This document shows, piece after piece, positions 10,712 to 20,423 of a stretch of 47,530 bases of DNA (position 1 is the first letter of the stretch; each line of letters begins with the position of its first letter). The position numbers were made by a program, and so were the translations under genes. Source of the stretch: Nemertoderma westbladi (lineage: Eukaryota > Xenacoelomorpha > Nemertodermatida > Nemertodermatidae); the NCBI GenBank assembly GCA_032718475.1, contig JAUCBJ010000313.1:1-47530 (forward strand). The letters run 5' to 3'. The notes beneath the pieces were generated by a model. That model was not told where the DNA came from. It was given only the letters and a program-made list of their open reading frames with translations, and ran no database searches.

Positions 10712-12376
10712 ATGTCTGACACCCAGCAAAACCTGTCAGACAGTCTAATCGATACAACCATCTGTGACACAGATAGGAGTGTGGAGCGATTAAGAAAGGA
10801 GTTCAGCTCACCTCCTACTGAAAGAAAGGTCATCCCTCCAGTAGTAGTATCAGACCCTAAGCTAATCCAACACCGTAGGTCTATCATCGGCACTCGGGCC
10901 CAGGTCAAACGGAACCAGGAAGCAGCTATCCAACAGCAGCAACATCCTATTCAAGAAACTCGTTCCCAGCGACCCGATAGCTCCAGTAGTTCGGATACTG
11001 TAGAGCTGACCCCCGAACGCGGAGTGCAGATGACGGCTACAGCCTACTCGGATCCCCTTCTCACCCTTCCTGCCGCAGTGCTAACTACTATATTGATTGC
11101 GGTGGAGGAACATCAAGCCGATTGGGCGAGAAGTAAGCGAGCGACCCAAGATAGTTATGCGGGATACGCCAGGGAAGAATTGATGTCTATTGTCGAGTCA
11201 CAATGGAACTTTCCCGGACCCGGACTCCCGTTAGATTTGTCCGAAGCTACTTGGGAAGATATACACAGGATGGGAGTGGCTAAAGATACGATGGATCCAG
11301 CTGTTTGGAAGAGGTCGGCAGCAGGATATGTGCAGGGATTCTTCGGCTCCTTAGAGCGATTAGAAGAACAACTGTTTCGACAACCCCAAAGACCTCAAGA
11401 GCAGGAAGAGCTGCTATATCAAGTACGCGAAAGAACCCTACGCATTAGACTAATCCTATCAGCCTTTGAGGAAACTTCCAAAAGAAGACAGGACACGTCG
11501 CTGCAGGTTGCTGTCAAGACTTGGTTCCAGCGGGTAGGTCTCAAAGTACAAGAAACGGCCCAGTGGAAATCCCAGCTGGCGGAGCGACCAACCTATGAAG
11601 AATCAACTGATGCTACCTTTTCTCAAGAGGAAAGCGAAGTGACCGCAGAGAGACCGCGAACGAGAGATGCCATAGACATCTATCTGTCAGACTATCAACG
11701 TTTCCTAGGTGATGAAGAGTTGAGGAGACGACTGGCTGGACTTCGCCCCAATAGTGAAGGAGCCAAGCATATTGAGTTGGACTCAATCGATGAGGAAATG
11801 TTAGCTGCAAACCAAGCTAAATTTGATGAAAAACTCCGCCTCGCTAGAGTCCAAGAAGAACAAGTAAAGAAAAAACGGATAGAGGACAGAAAGGCAGTAG
11901 CAGCGGCGAAAGCGGCAGCTGCAGTGGAAGAGGCAAAAGCGGCAGCGGCAGTGGAAGCGGCAAAGGCAGTAGCAGCGGCAAAAGCGGCAGCGGCAGTGGA
12001 AGAGGCAGTAGCAGCGGCAAAAGCGGCAGCGGCAGTGGAAGAGGCAGAAGCAAAAGCGGCAGCGGCAGTGGAAGCAGCCAAAGCAGCAGCGGCAATAGCA
12101 TTGGCAGAAGCAGAACAGAGAGCGTCTGAAGAGACCACACAACTGGAGTTGGAAAATCTTCAAGAGACGCAAGACTGCATAAATAAACAGTTAACTGCTA
12201 GTCAAATGCAGATGAGGAGTCGATCTACTCCCAAGCGCCAAGGATACACATCATTGGAGGAAGGCGAGACCACCGATCCTGAAGGCGGAGGAAATAGATC
12301 TCGTCTAAGCAGGCGTAGAAAAACATCTCACCGTCACAAATTCCTGATTTGCCCCCAGCGGTTAGAAGACAACTAG
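10712..12376 (+). CDS. gag: BEL Gag, N-terminal part with Ala-rich coiled coil
   Basis: The ATG at 10712 (context aacATGtc) opens 554 codons. The first 100 residues are polar and probably disordered. The middle is helical and acidic/basic. Residues about 390-475 are an Ala/Val/Glu/Lys block built from a DNA repeat of GCGGCAGCGGCAGTGGAA-like units, predicted coiled coil. The C-terminus is Arg/Ser-rich. The frame stops at 12376, but related coding sequence continues in another frame from about 12349, so a frame break near 12345 separates this from the DUF1759-type capsid part at 12707. Gag proteins form the virus-like particle. I recognise no conserved domain in this N-terminal part; its assignment rests on position and continuity. 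Confidence 0.7.
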   Translation: MSDTQQNLSDSLIDTTICDTDRSVERLRKEFSSPPTERKVIPPVVVSDPKLIQHRRSIIGTRAQVKRNQEAAIQQQQHPIQETRSQRPDSSSSSDTVELTPERGVQMTATAYSDPLLTLPAAVLTTILIAVEEHQADWARSKRATQDSYAGYAREELMSIVESQWNFPGPGLPLDLSEATWEDIHRMGVAKDTMDPAVWKRSAAGYVQGFFGSLERLEEQLFRQPQRPQEQEELLYQVRERTLRIRLILSAFEETSKRRQDTSLQVAVKTWFQRVGLKVQETAQWKSQLAERPTYEESTDATFSQEESEVTAERPRTRDAIDIYLSDYQRFLGDEELRRRLAGLRPNSEGAKHIELDSIDEEMLAANQAKFDEKLRLARVQEEQVKKKRIEDRKAVAAAKAAAAVEEAKAAAAVEAAKAVAAAKAAAAVEEAVAAAKAAAAVEEAEAKAAAAVEAAKAAAAIALAEAEQRASEETTQLELENLQETQDCINKQLTASQMQMRSRSTPKRQGYTSLEEGETTDPEGGGNRSRLSRRRKTSHRHKFLICPQRLEDN

Positions 12377-12706
12377 CTAGCACAGACTTAGGTAGTACAG
12401 AACCCACAGAACAAATTATTCAGGTCAAAAGACTCCCTACAATAGTTGATGAGCCTAAAATAATTAGGCCTGTCGTTCCCAAAGCCACTCCTGTGCTAGA
12501 GACCCCTGTACTTCCAGAGCTTAACTCTAAATTCCCTTTTGCACAGTACTACACTGCCTGTACCCGGTAGAACAGTCCATGAGAATATCCCTGTCCTGGA
12601 AGCTGAGAGAGAAATCAAAGATTTGTCTCCCGTTGTCCCGCGTCAGCCCGCTACAATGTTGGCGACTCCCGCTTCGGCGGTCGAGTAGTAGTCGAGTAGG
12701 TTAGAG
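12349..12706 (+). pseudogene. Degraded Gag linker region
   Basis: A Pro/Val/Glu-rich frame runs 12349-12570 in a register different from both flanking frames. It is followed by 136 bp with no clean frame; two adjacent TAG codons in the register of the next ORF lie at about 12683-12688. A long BEL Gag would normally read through here, so at least two or three small indels have broken this copy. The upstream end has no ATG. Confidence 0.5.
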
Positions 12707-15700
12707 TTGCAAGAAGTGCAGCAAAGTATCGCATTAGAACGCGACAAACTATTAAATCTCCAAAAGGGTATACCACCACCCCCTGTAACAATGTGTCAAC
12801 CTGTTAGGTCTGAAGTATTTCATGCGCAAGGTGTGGAGCCTACACGCATCTATACTGCTAGTGAAGTAGAAACTCCTATAGCAAACCCTATTAAGGGTGA
12901 TTATAAACCTGTTGTTAATGATATTCCCTATAGACCTGATAATGATCCGAGAAATTTATATACCGATAATTCGATATTAAATAACACGATGGCCCAAGAA
13001 AGCTTTACGCGTCAGATGGCTAGAACAGAAGCCCGCCAAGCGGTCAAAGTGGGAGAGATCGTCAAATTCAATGGAGATGAGATGAAATGGTTACCTTTCA
13101 ATGAATATTACAAAGACAGCATACAGAACTCTGTACTATCTAACGGAGAGAAACTTAGGTTCCTCATCAAGTGCTTGGAAGGACCTCCCAAGTTAATGGC
13201 GTTAAAGTTTGTTGGACATCCAGAAGGATTAAGACAAGTTTGGGATACATTAAACATCAGGTATGGTAACAAGGATAACATAGCTAAGTATTTGTATGCA
13301 AAATTAGTAGCCCCCCGAAACTTCCTTAGTAGCGGGATTATAGAGTTTTCCGATGAGATTCAGGAGATCTGTAGACAATTGGACTGGTTAGGTAAGTCTC
13401 ATGAATATCAGAGTTCCATGGTTATTGGAGCAGTAGTCTCTACTTTACCAAAGGGTGCAGTATGTACACGCTGGGACAAGAAAGTGTTGTATATGAATGA
13501 GCAGCAACGACGAAGCCCTACCATGGCTGATCTCATGTCCTTCTTAGATGGTGAAGTAAAACTACAACTCATCAAGCAGTCCAGAGAGAAAACATCGGAA
13601 AATAAGGTAAGTGAGAAACCCGTTTCTAGGAGAAGAGTAACACCAGTGTGTTACACTGACGACGGCGAAAGCCAAGCTTCTCAAGAAGAGGACAGCGGGA
13701 AAGACACTGATCGATCTTACTACGTTGGCAAAACCTCAAAGGACGTAAGTAAATACAAGGCTCGAACCAAAGATAGGAGAGAACAGGTTGCCAAGACTCC
13801 TCCTCAGTCTCCTAACAGAATGCACGGAAGAAAGCCCGAAGAAAGAACGAGAGTGCATCAAGTTACCCAAGGTAAAGTGAGTAACATAAAACCTAACTGT
13901 GCGCTGTGCGACGGGACCCACCGTTTGAGTGCGTGTGCTGAATTTCTAAAGAAATCCCTAGTAGACAGACGTGCAGTCATGTGGGATAAGCGGTTATGCT
14001 ATAATTGCCTCAGATCAGGACACCAACGGCGAACCTGTTACTCCGACGTAAAGTGTGCAAAGTGTGGCGCGAAACATCACATCTTGTTACACAGTGAGTT
14101 CGAACGAGACAACCCGAGTCAGGTAAGTGAGCCCGAACTACATGTCCAATTCAGTGATGTAAATGACACTGATCAAGAATCTGAGATGGAAGGATTCTAT
14201 ACTGACGAATTCTCCGACGCCAACGAATCCTGTTATCTAATCAATACCGCGGTGTATCGAGCACTTACTTATGAAAAGGACACCGACAATGAGTTCCCCC
14301 CAACTACTTTTGCCAGACAACCATCTTGGAAAGCTCCAACTTCCAACGTAGGAATCAGAGAATTTCCTGTAGTGCAGGTAAGAGTTCATGGTCCTAACAA
14401 AAATTACATAGTGAACGCCCTCCTTGACTCCGGCAGCACAGGAACATTCATCGATCAAGAACTAGCCGAAGATATCTTTGCTGGACAACCCAAATTCCGG
14501 ACTAAATTGAATATGTCAGGAATTATGCAGGTTTGGAAATCTACCCTAACGGCAGATTACTATGTAGGTGTGTTGTCCACCCCCCAGGATAAATTAGGAG
14601 CACAAGGTATAAGGTCGGTAAAAATGGTGGCTATAAAGAACTTCGCTACTACCCAAGCAGACCTTTATAATTGGGACGAGGATGAGAGCATCCAACATCT
14701 TAAGATACCTCGATTCCAGACAGATTATCCTGGAGTGCAAATACTCATCGGCCAAAACGCGCATGAGGCGCTCGAGACATTGGAGAAACGGCCTGCTCAA
14801 CCGCAGCCACTGCAAACCTATGCGGTAAGAACTAGAGTAGGTTGGTACTTTACTGGCCCTTCCCGCAAATCTCTCGAAGAGAGAATGCCACCAGAACGAA
14901 TATACCAAGTAAACGATTGGGAAGTGGAGAGCAGTGAGGTGGACGAACTAACTGAGGGAACACCATACTCCTCAGATAATGACGACATCTACCAACTCTT
15001 CGATGAAGAGAACACAATCGACCTACTTACAGAAAACAAAACTTGGAAAAACCAGGTGAACCTATGTCAACTGATTCGCCCATCGGGACCCATTGATTAC
15101 AATGACGAACTAAATGATGAGATAGAGCGCTACAACGCTAGAACTCGGGACGAACTCGCCGTACGATTCTTTACTCAAGAATTGGTAGAGCCCAATTCAT
15201 ACGATAAGGCCCTATCGATAGAAGAAGAAAGAGCCAAGCAAATCCAGGAAACAACTACACGTTTTTTAAAAGACCAAGGTAGATATGAAATCGGCCTACC
15301 ATTTCGAAAACGAGAACCTAGATTTATAAATAACAGACCCTTGGCAGAGAAAAGAATCGCTCAATTGCATCGACGCCTTACGGCTAATGCTTCAGCTAAA
15401 GAAATGTACCAAACTCAGTTGAAGAAATTTATAACAAAGGGATACGCGGAGGGAGTACCGGAAGGAACACCAGTGACTGAGAGAACGTATTACTTAACAC
15501 ATCATTACGTTCCCAAACCCGGTAAACCCCACGAAGTACGAGTCATATTCGATGGCTCCGCTCTATATATGGGCCAATCCTTCAATTCCGAGTTGTTACC
15601 AGGACCCAACTTACTCCAATCTTTGTTGGGAATACTTTTAAGATTAAGACAATATTCCATCGCGTTCGCCTCCGATATAGAAGGAATGTTCTTACAAGTC

Positions 15701-15775
15701 AAGGCGCTGGATAGAGATAGAGACAGCCTGAGATTTCTGTGGTGGCCTGAAGGAGATCTCAACCAGAAACCGTAG
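12707..15775 (+). CDS. pol: BEL Gag-Pol: capsid, zinc knuckles, protease, RT N-terminus
   Basis: Open for 1,022 codons from a TTG; the first in-frame ATG is at 12791, and the segment is probably part of one polyprotein. In order: a DUF1759-type Gag domain (about residues 110-300, with FNGDEMKWLPFNEYY), a Lys/Glu-rich linker, zinc knuckles near 395-465 (CALCDGTH..., CYNCLRSGHQRRTC, CAKCGAKHHILLH), a DUF1758-type aspartic protease with LLDSGSTGTFID (Asp574), and the RT start with HHYVPKPGK, VRVIFDGSA and the block ending RFLWWPEGD. The frame stops at 15775 in the middle of RT, and the next RT block, with the YMDD box, is in another register. One base appears to be lost near 15773. The polyprotein is therefore truncated in this copy. 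Confidence 0.95.
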   Translation: MQEVQQSIALERDKLLNLQKGIPPPPVTMCQPVRSEVFHAQGVEPTRIYTASEVETPIANPIKGDYKPVVNDIPYRPDNDPRNLYTDNSILNNTMAQESFTRQMARTEARQAVKVGEIVKFNGDEMKWLPFNEYYKDSIQNSVLSNGEKLRFLIKCLEGPPKLMALKFVGHPEGLRQVWDTLNIRYGNKDNIAKYLYAKLVAPRNFLSSGIIEFSDEIQEICRQLDWLGKSHEYQSSMVIGAVVSTLPKGAVCTRWDKKVLYMNEQQRRSPTMADLMSFLDGEVKLQLIKQSREKTSENKVSEKPVSRRRVTPVCYTDDGESQASQEEDSGKDTDRSYYVGKTSKDVSKYKARTKDRREQVAKTPPQSPNRMHGRKPEERTRVHQVTQGKVSNIKPNCALCDGTHRLSACAEFLKKSLVDRRAVMWDKRLCYNCLRSGHQRRTCYSDVKCAKCGAKHHILLHSEFERDNPSQVSEPELHVQFSDVNDTDQESEMEGFYTDEFSDANESCYLINTAVYRALTYEKDTDNEFPPTTFARQPSWKAPTSNVGIREFPVVQVRVHGPNKNYIVNALLDSGSTGTFIDQELAEDIFAGQPKFRTKLNMSGIMQVWKSTLTADYYVGVLSTPQDKLGAQGIRSVKMVAIKNFATTQADLYNWDEDESIQHLKIPRFQTDYPGVQILIGQNAHEALETLEKRPAQPQPLQTYAVRTRVGWYFTGPSRKSLEERMPPERIYQVNDWEVESSEVDELTEGTPYSSDNDDIYQLFDEENTIDLLTENKTWKNQVNLCQLIRPSGPIDYNDELNDEIERYNARTRDELAVRFFTQELVEPNSYDKALSIEEERAKQIQETTTRFLKDQGRYEIGLPFRKREPRFINNRPLAEKRIAQLHRRLTANASAKEMYQTQLKKFITKGYAEGVPEGTPVTERTYYLTHHYVPKPGKPHEVRVIFDGSALYMGQSFNSELLPGPNLLQSLLGILLRLRQYSIAFASDIEGMFLQVKALDRDRDSLRFLWWPEGDLNQKP

Positions 15776-15783
15776 AGTACTGG

Positions 15784-18700
15784 ATGACCATCCAGGCTTT
15801 TGGGATCATATCAAGCCCTTCCAACGCCTGCTCCGTGGTGCGGACCACTGCGAATGACAACCGAGACGCCTTCTCCAAAGAGGTGATAGACAACATCAAG
15901 CGTAATATATACATGGACGACAATTTAAGGTCCCTTCCATCAGTAGAAGAAGCCATTGATGTTGCGAAAGGAACGGTAGAGTGTTTGAAAAGAGGTGGAT
16001 TTCGACTGACGAAATTCACCAGCAACTCCCGTGAGTTTCTGGAAGCGATACCGGTAGAAGACCGAGGAACGAAAGACCTAGACTTAATAAAGGACGATCT
16101 TCCAGAAACCAAGACGCTCGGCTTGAAGTGGGACACAGAAAGAGATATCCTGTTTTTTCAGCTAAAGCAGCGAGATAATCCAGTTCGGACCAAGCGGATT
16201 TGTTTAAGTATCCTGAGCACTTATTTCAACCCATTGGGATTTATCAGCCCAGTTATATTGATTGCTCGGAGTTTAGTACAACAAATGTGGCTTGAAAATC
16301 ACTCATGGGACGATCCGCTTAAGGGAGAACTGTTAAAGAAATGGATGAAATGGGAAGATTCTCTACCTGCCATCGAGAGCTTTGTAATTTCCCGTGCATA
16401 TTTTGGTCATGTTCTCCCTACTTATTCCTATCAACTCCATGTGTTTGGAGACGCCAGCGACATGGGAATAGGTATAGTGGCATATCTGCGAGTCGAAACT
16501 CCGGATGGAATCAAAGTCGCCTTGGTTACCTCTAAGGCGTTGATTAACAACAAGTTAAAGGTTCCTCGAGCGGAGTTAAAGGCAGCTTTATACGCTACAG
16601 CCATCGGCCGGAACGTAACAGAACAAATCGACTATCCGCTGGAGAAAACTGTTTATTGGACCGACGCTTTACTCGTGTTGGAGTATATAACCAATGAAGT
16701 CTGTCAGTTCAGCGTTTTTGTTACTAACAGGGTAGCTATTATTCTTAGTCGCACAAAGATAGATCAATGGAGACATTGCCCTGGTACGATTAATCCAGCC
16801 GATATCGCCTCCAGGGGAGCAACTCCACAGGAACTGATAGATACTCCAGACTGGTTGGGTGGACCCGATTTCCTGAGCAAGGAAGAGGATGAATGGCCTC
16901 CTCACCTTACTACGGCGGAGATTAGACAAGCCAAGGGAGCGGAGACAGTCAAACCTAAAACCCGGGCGAGTAAATCGAAGTTATTTAAACCGACGATCGA
17001 TCTATCTGTATTACATACTTCCGGAAACGATGCTTCGGATCCACAATCCCTCGCCACAAATAAGTCTGTTGTGGAAATTAGAGATAGAGATTGGAAATCT
17101 GGAATACCGGACGTCTCGCAAGGAATCTCACCCCTGCTGCAGAGAGCAATGCATCACTACAGTTCCTGGAATCGGCTCTGTAAAGCCGTCACGTATTTAA
17201 GGAGATGTTTTCATCATCACTACTCCAGGACGAAGACCATTAGTGATACCGCTCCATTGACATCTGCGCAAGTTCATGTTATTAAAAATTTACCCAAAGA
17301 TAAGACATCCGACCGGTTTCTAAAGGAGAAAATTAGTTACCAGGAGCATGAAGAAACCAATAAGCAGATACTGAGACTCCTGCAATGCTATGAGGATTCC
17401 GATAAGTATTTCCTGTTGCTGAGAAATCCGCAGATGCGCTTAAGGGATCGCTTCTCTAGCACAATGATAGATGGGTTAATACGTGTTGGAGGAAGGCTCA
17501 CCAATGCGCCATTATCCTTTGACACTAAATTCCCCATACTCATTAGAAATCTTGAAGTACAAATCAAGATGATTGTAGATGTTCACAGTAAATTTTATCA
17601 TGCTGGTAGAGAACGAGTTCTTAGCGAAATTCGAACTCGCTATTATTTTGATAAACCCCATAGAGCTCTGAACCAAGTTCTTAGGAACTGCATACCCTGT
17701 AGGAAAGCATTCAGTAGGCCCTTAACACAGCGAGAGGCAGAATTACCTAGGGAACGAGTAAGCTTCTATGAACCACCTTTTACTAATACTGGTGTAGATT
17801 TATTTGGCCCTATTGAAGTATATCGTGCTAGGACTATAGTCAAGAGATGGTGTGTCATCTTCGTATGCATGACTTGTAGAGCCATCCATTTCGATATGGT
17901 GAACGATCTATCTACCAACAGCTTCGTCTTAAGTTTACGCCGACAGATCGCTCGCTTCGGGACGAGTAATACCATGAGATCGGACAAGGGAACGAACTTC
18001 ATTGGTGCCAACAACGAAATCCAGGCTTACGTGAAGGACTGGAACCAAAGACAGGTGGACGATCAGCTAAGGATAACAGCGTCTAGCTGGACCTTCAACG
18101 CCGCCGACGCCCCTTGGTGGGGAGGAAGTTGGGAGAGATTAATTAGAAGTGTCAAGACCGCATTTCACTTTATAGTGCCATGCCGCGCGTATCTCACCGA
18201 CGAACTTTTGCGGACATTAATGGAGGAAATAGCTGCCTATCTCAACGAGAGACCGCTTATGCCAGTCTCATCGAGTCCCGATTCCCTGGAAGCGCTAACA
18301 CCCGCGCACTTCCTACTGAAGAAACCTGTAGCCATGCTCCCACGATCGGAGATTACCGAAGGAGACGAATACTGCCGTCGAACTTGGCAACTTATGCAGT
18401 TGCTATCCCGTCGTTTCGCTGACCATTTCGAGAAACATTATCTGCCCATGCTACAACTTCGAACTAAGTGGTTTGCGCAGCAAGAAAACGTCGGCGCCGG
18501 AGATATGGTGCTTATTGTAGATTCAGACCTCCCACGTAAACGGTGGCAGACAGGTCGTATCATTGAGACTCACATCTCGGATGATGGTTTAGTACGCTCG
18601 GTAGAACTCGTCGTCATGCGGCGTAACTTCAAGAAGCCAGGCATAATCTTTGAGACGCAACAACTCAACCGCCCAGTTGGTCGTTTATGTTTACTGGAAA

Positions 18701-18795
18701 GAGACAGAGAACTCTCCGGAAACTATGGAAGCCAAGACACTCTTCCCACGACCACCTCCCTATTTCCTCAAACATCTAGGGACTCCCCAACGTGA
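15784..18795 (+). CDS. pol: BEL Pol: RT C-terminal half, RNase H, integrase
   Basis: 1,003 codons continuing Pol after the frame break; the ATG at 15784 is internal, not a true start. RT catalytic box YMDD at residues 43-46. RNase H is shown by FGDAS, PRAELKAA, WTDALLVLEY and NPADIASRG, the four acidic positions. The integrase zinc domain has an H-x3-H-like and C-x2-C arrangement (HSKFYHAGRERV..., CIPC). The core has GVDLFGP, SDKGTNFIGA and GGSWERLIRSVK, giving the D, D and E catalytic residues. The C-terminal DUF5641-type domain includes GDMVLIVDSDLPRKRWQTGR. Order and motifs are diagnostic of BEL/Pao. Except for the missing link to the upstream frame, this half is free of stops. Confidence 0.95.
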   Translation: MTIQAFGIISSPSNACSVVRTTANDNRDAFSKEVIDNIKRNIYMDDNLRSLPSVEEAIDVAKGTVECLKRGGFRLTKFTSNSREFLEAIPVEDRGTKDLDLIKDDLPETKTLGLKWDTERDILFFQLKQRDNPVRTKRICLSILSTYFNPLGFISPVILIARSLVQQMWLENHSWDDPLKGELLKKWMKWEDSLPAIESFVISRAYFGHVLPTYSYQLHVFGDASDMGIGIVAYLRVETPDGIKVALVTSKALINNKLKVPRAELKAALYATAIGRNVTEQIDYPLEKTVYWTDALLVLEYITNEVCQFSVFVTNRVAIILSRTKIDQWRHCPGTINPADIASRGATPQELIDTPDWLGGPDFLSKEEDEWPPHLTTAEIRQAKGAETVKPKTRASKSKLFKPTIDLSVLHTSGNDASDPQSLATNKSVVEIRDRDWKSGIPDVSQGISPLLQRAMHHYSSWNRLCKAVTYLRRCFHHHYSRTKTISDTAPLTSAQVHVIKNLPKDKTSDRFLKEKISYQEHEETNKQILRLLQCYEDSDKYFLLLRNPQMRLRDRFSSTMIDGLIRVGGRLTNAPLSFDTKFPILIRNLEVQIKMIVDVHSKFYHAGRERVLSEIRTRYYFDKPHRALNQVLRNCIPCRKAFSRPLTQREAELPRERVSFYEPPFTNTGVDLFGPIEVYRARTIVKRWCVIFVCMTCRAIHFDMVNDLSTNSFVLSLRRQIARFGTSNTMRSDKGTNFIGANNEIQAYVKDWNQRQVDDQLRITASSWTFNAADAPWWGGSWERLIRSVKTAFHFIVPCRAYLTDELLRTLMEEIAAYLNERPLMPVSSSPDSLEALTPAHFLLKKPVAMLPRSEITEGDEYCRRTWQLMQLLSRRFADHFEKHYLPMLQLRTKWFAQQENVGAGDMVLIVDSDLPRKRWQTGRIIETHISDDGLVRSVELVVMRRNFKKPGIIFETQQLNRPVGRLCLLERDRELSGNYGSQDTLPTTTSLFPQTSRDSPT

Positions 18796-20423
18796 TACGT
18801 CTGGAGTGGGTGCATGACTATATTATTTTATCTATTTTATTATATTTTATATGTGAACATTATTATGTACTTTATTATAATCGTTTTTATTCAATTTTAT
18901 TTAGTCGAAGGTTATTTTTAGATTATTTGGTAGATTAGTGCAATATATTAGTGTTTATTACGTAATTACATATATATAATATATATTTAGTGTGACGGCG
19001 AGAAATAATTCTTTTTCTCTTTCCTTACTGTCCGTATTATATTATAAATACGAGACTACATGTAAGATGACATGTCCGTACTTATTAAAGTACAATAAAG
19101 CCACTACTATATTCAAGTATTATTGGTAGGCAGAGTATTAGGAATACAAAGTTCAGATCCTCGTGTCTCGGCTAAACCAAGCTCTGGGTAGACCTTGGGA
19201 ACGACTTGCCTCTTCACACTGACATTGCTTCGTGCGATATTGCTCTTCTACCTTATATTAAATAATACATATAGTAGCGTGATGTCCCTATAACAGTAGC
19301 GTAAAACGCAAATAAATCTGTTAAACCTTTTTGATCATCTGTAATTCTAGTCGATTAAGATATCGTGGCACCCACCGATATACTTGAAAGACAAATTCTA
19401 GAATCAGTGGTTAACGTCCCCAGACAAGTTCTGGAATAAATCGGTGCCCATCTTAAATATTAATTTAATATTTATTAAAATCTGCAAAAATCAGATCCTA
19501 TAAAATTTCTAGTCAATTAAGATATCGCAGCACTTACCGATACTCTTAAAAGACAATTTTATAGAATTAAGGATCCTAAGTCCCCAGACATGCTCTGGAA
19601 TAAAAATTGTGTCAATTTTAACATCAAATAATAAAATTCACGGGAATAAATTTAAATTCATATTTTAAATGAATTTCATAAATTGTCATTTTGTGCAATT
19701 TATAACATTCCCAAAATTCCATTAATTAATAGATCATGGGAGCGGAGATCCATCTTATTGAGTGTATTAGAGCGCGAGAATCTCCGACATATAGTCAATA
19801 GCCAATAAAATTAATAAAATCATGTATAAAGAGGATATTGACAATTAAAGAATTACTATTAAATAGCATTCCAGATCTGTATGCATGATAATTACCCTAA
19901 TTCTACCGCTAGCTTTCCATAATGTCACCATAGCAACACCCACGCTAGAATTAGAAGCAAGTTAAAAGAACAATAGAAAGCTTGTCCCATTGCCTAGCAT
20001 AGAGAATGCATAGCACACTGTTAGTATCCAAAGATACACAGTAATAACGTGACATTCTGGAAGGCACTGACTAACGGACAAATGGCCTATATGTGTACAA
20101 TTGGTGACAGTTGTGTGGAATTTGTGCGTTTATAGGTGAATGTTACTGCTAAAGTATGTTTACGGTAGCTAGTCGCAATTGTGAAAGTAGCCCAACTCTC
20201 CTATAGAAAGAACCTAAAGTGGATTCAAGCCTTTGGGACGGACAGTGGAGTGACTTGTGCCGGTTATCGTTGTCGTGCTGTTGCTACATGTTGGCGTAAA
20301 CACCGCGACGACGGTACATCGGCGCTGAGAATCCCACTGTCCGGGGGCAAAGAGAGGTAGGCAGCGACGTCCGCTCGCCTAAACATAAACTCATTACAAT
20401 ATTAATAAACTCAGATAGCAGAT
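18796..20423 (+). other. Noncoding segment between pol and ORF X
   Basis: 1.6 kb without a convincing frame. AT-rich at first (18820-19000). It then holds the two stem-loop modules (listed separately), and a long-range 9-10 bp pairing CGGACAGTGG (about 20240) with its complement just before TCCGGGGGC (about 20335), also present at about 1288 and 1391 in the older copy. Conservation of this noncoding stretch between two diverged BEL copies is notable. A splice acceptor for a subgenomic ORF X message would be expected here, but I cannot point to one. Confidence 0.6.
19344..19598 (+). repeat. Two tandem stem-loop modules (young BEL copy)
   Basis: Module A 19344-19434 and module B about 19505-19598, period about 163 bp. 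Each has an outer pairing ATTCTAG/CTAGAAT (one extra T and partly weakened in B), an inner ATATCG/CGATA(T), and a downstream CCAGA-5nt-TCTGG hairpin with variable loop (CAAGT in A, CATGC in B). Four instances exist in the window counting 380-471 and 546-639. Confidence 0.6.

Noticed and set aside
11695-12172. Minus-strand Ala-, Leu- and Cys-rich frames
   Set aside because: Antisense readings of the GCGGCAGTGGAA repeats in gag.
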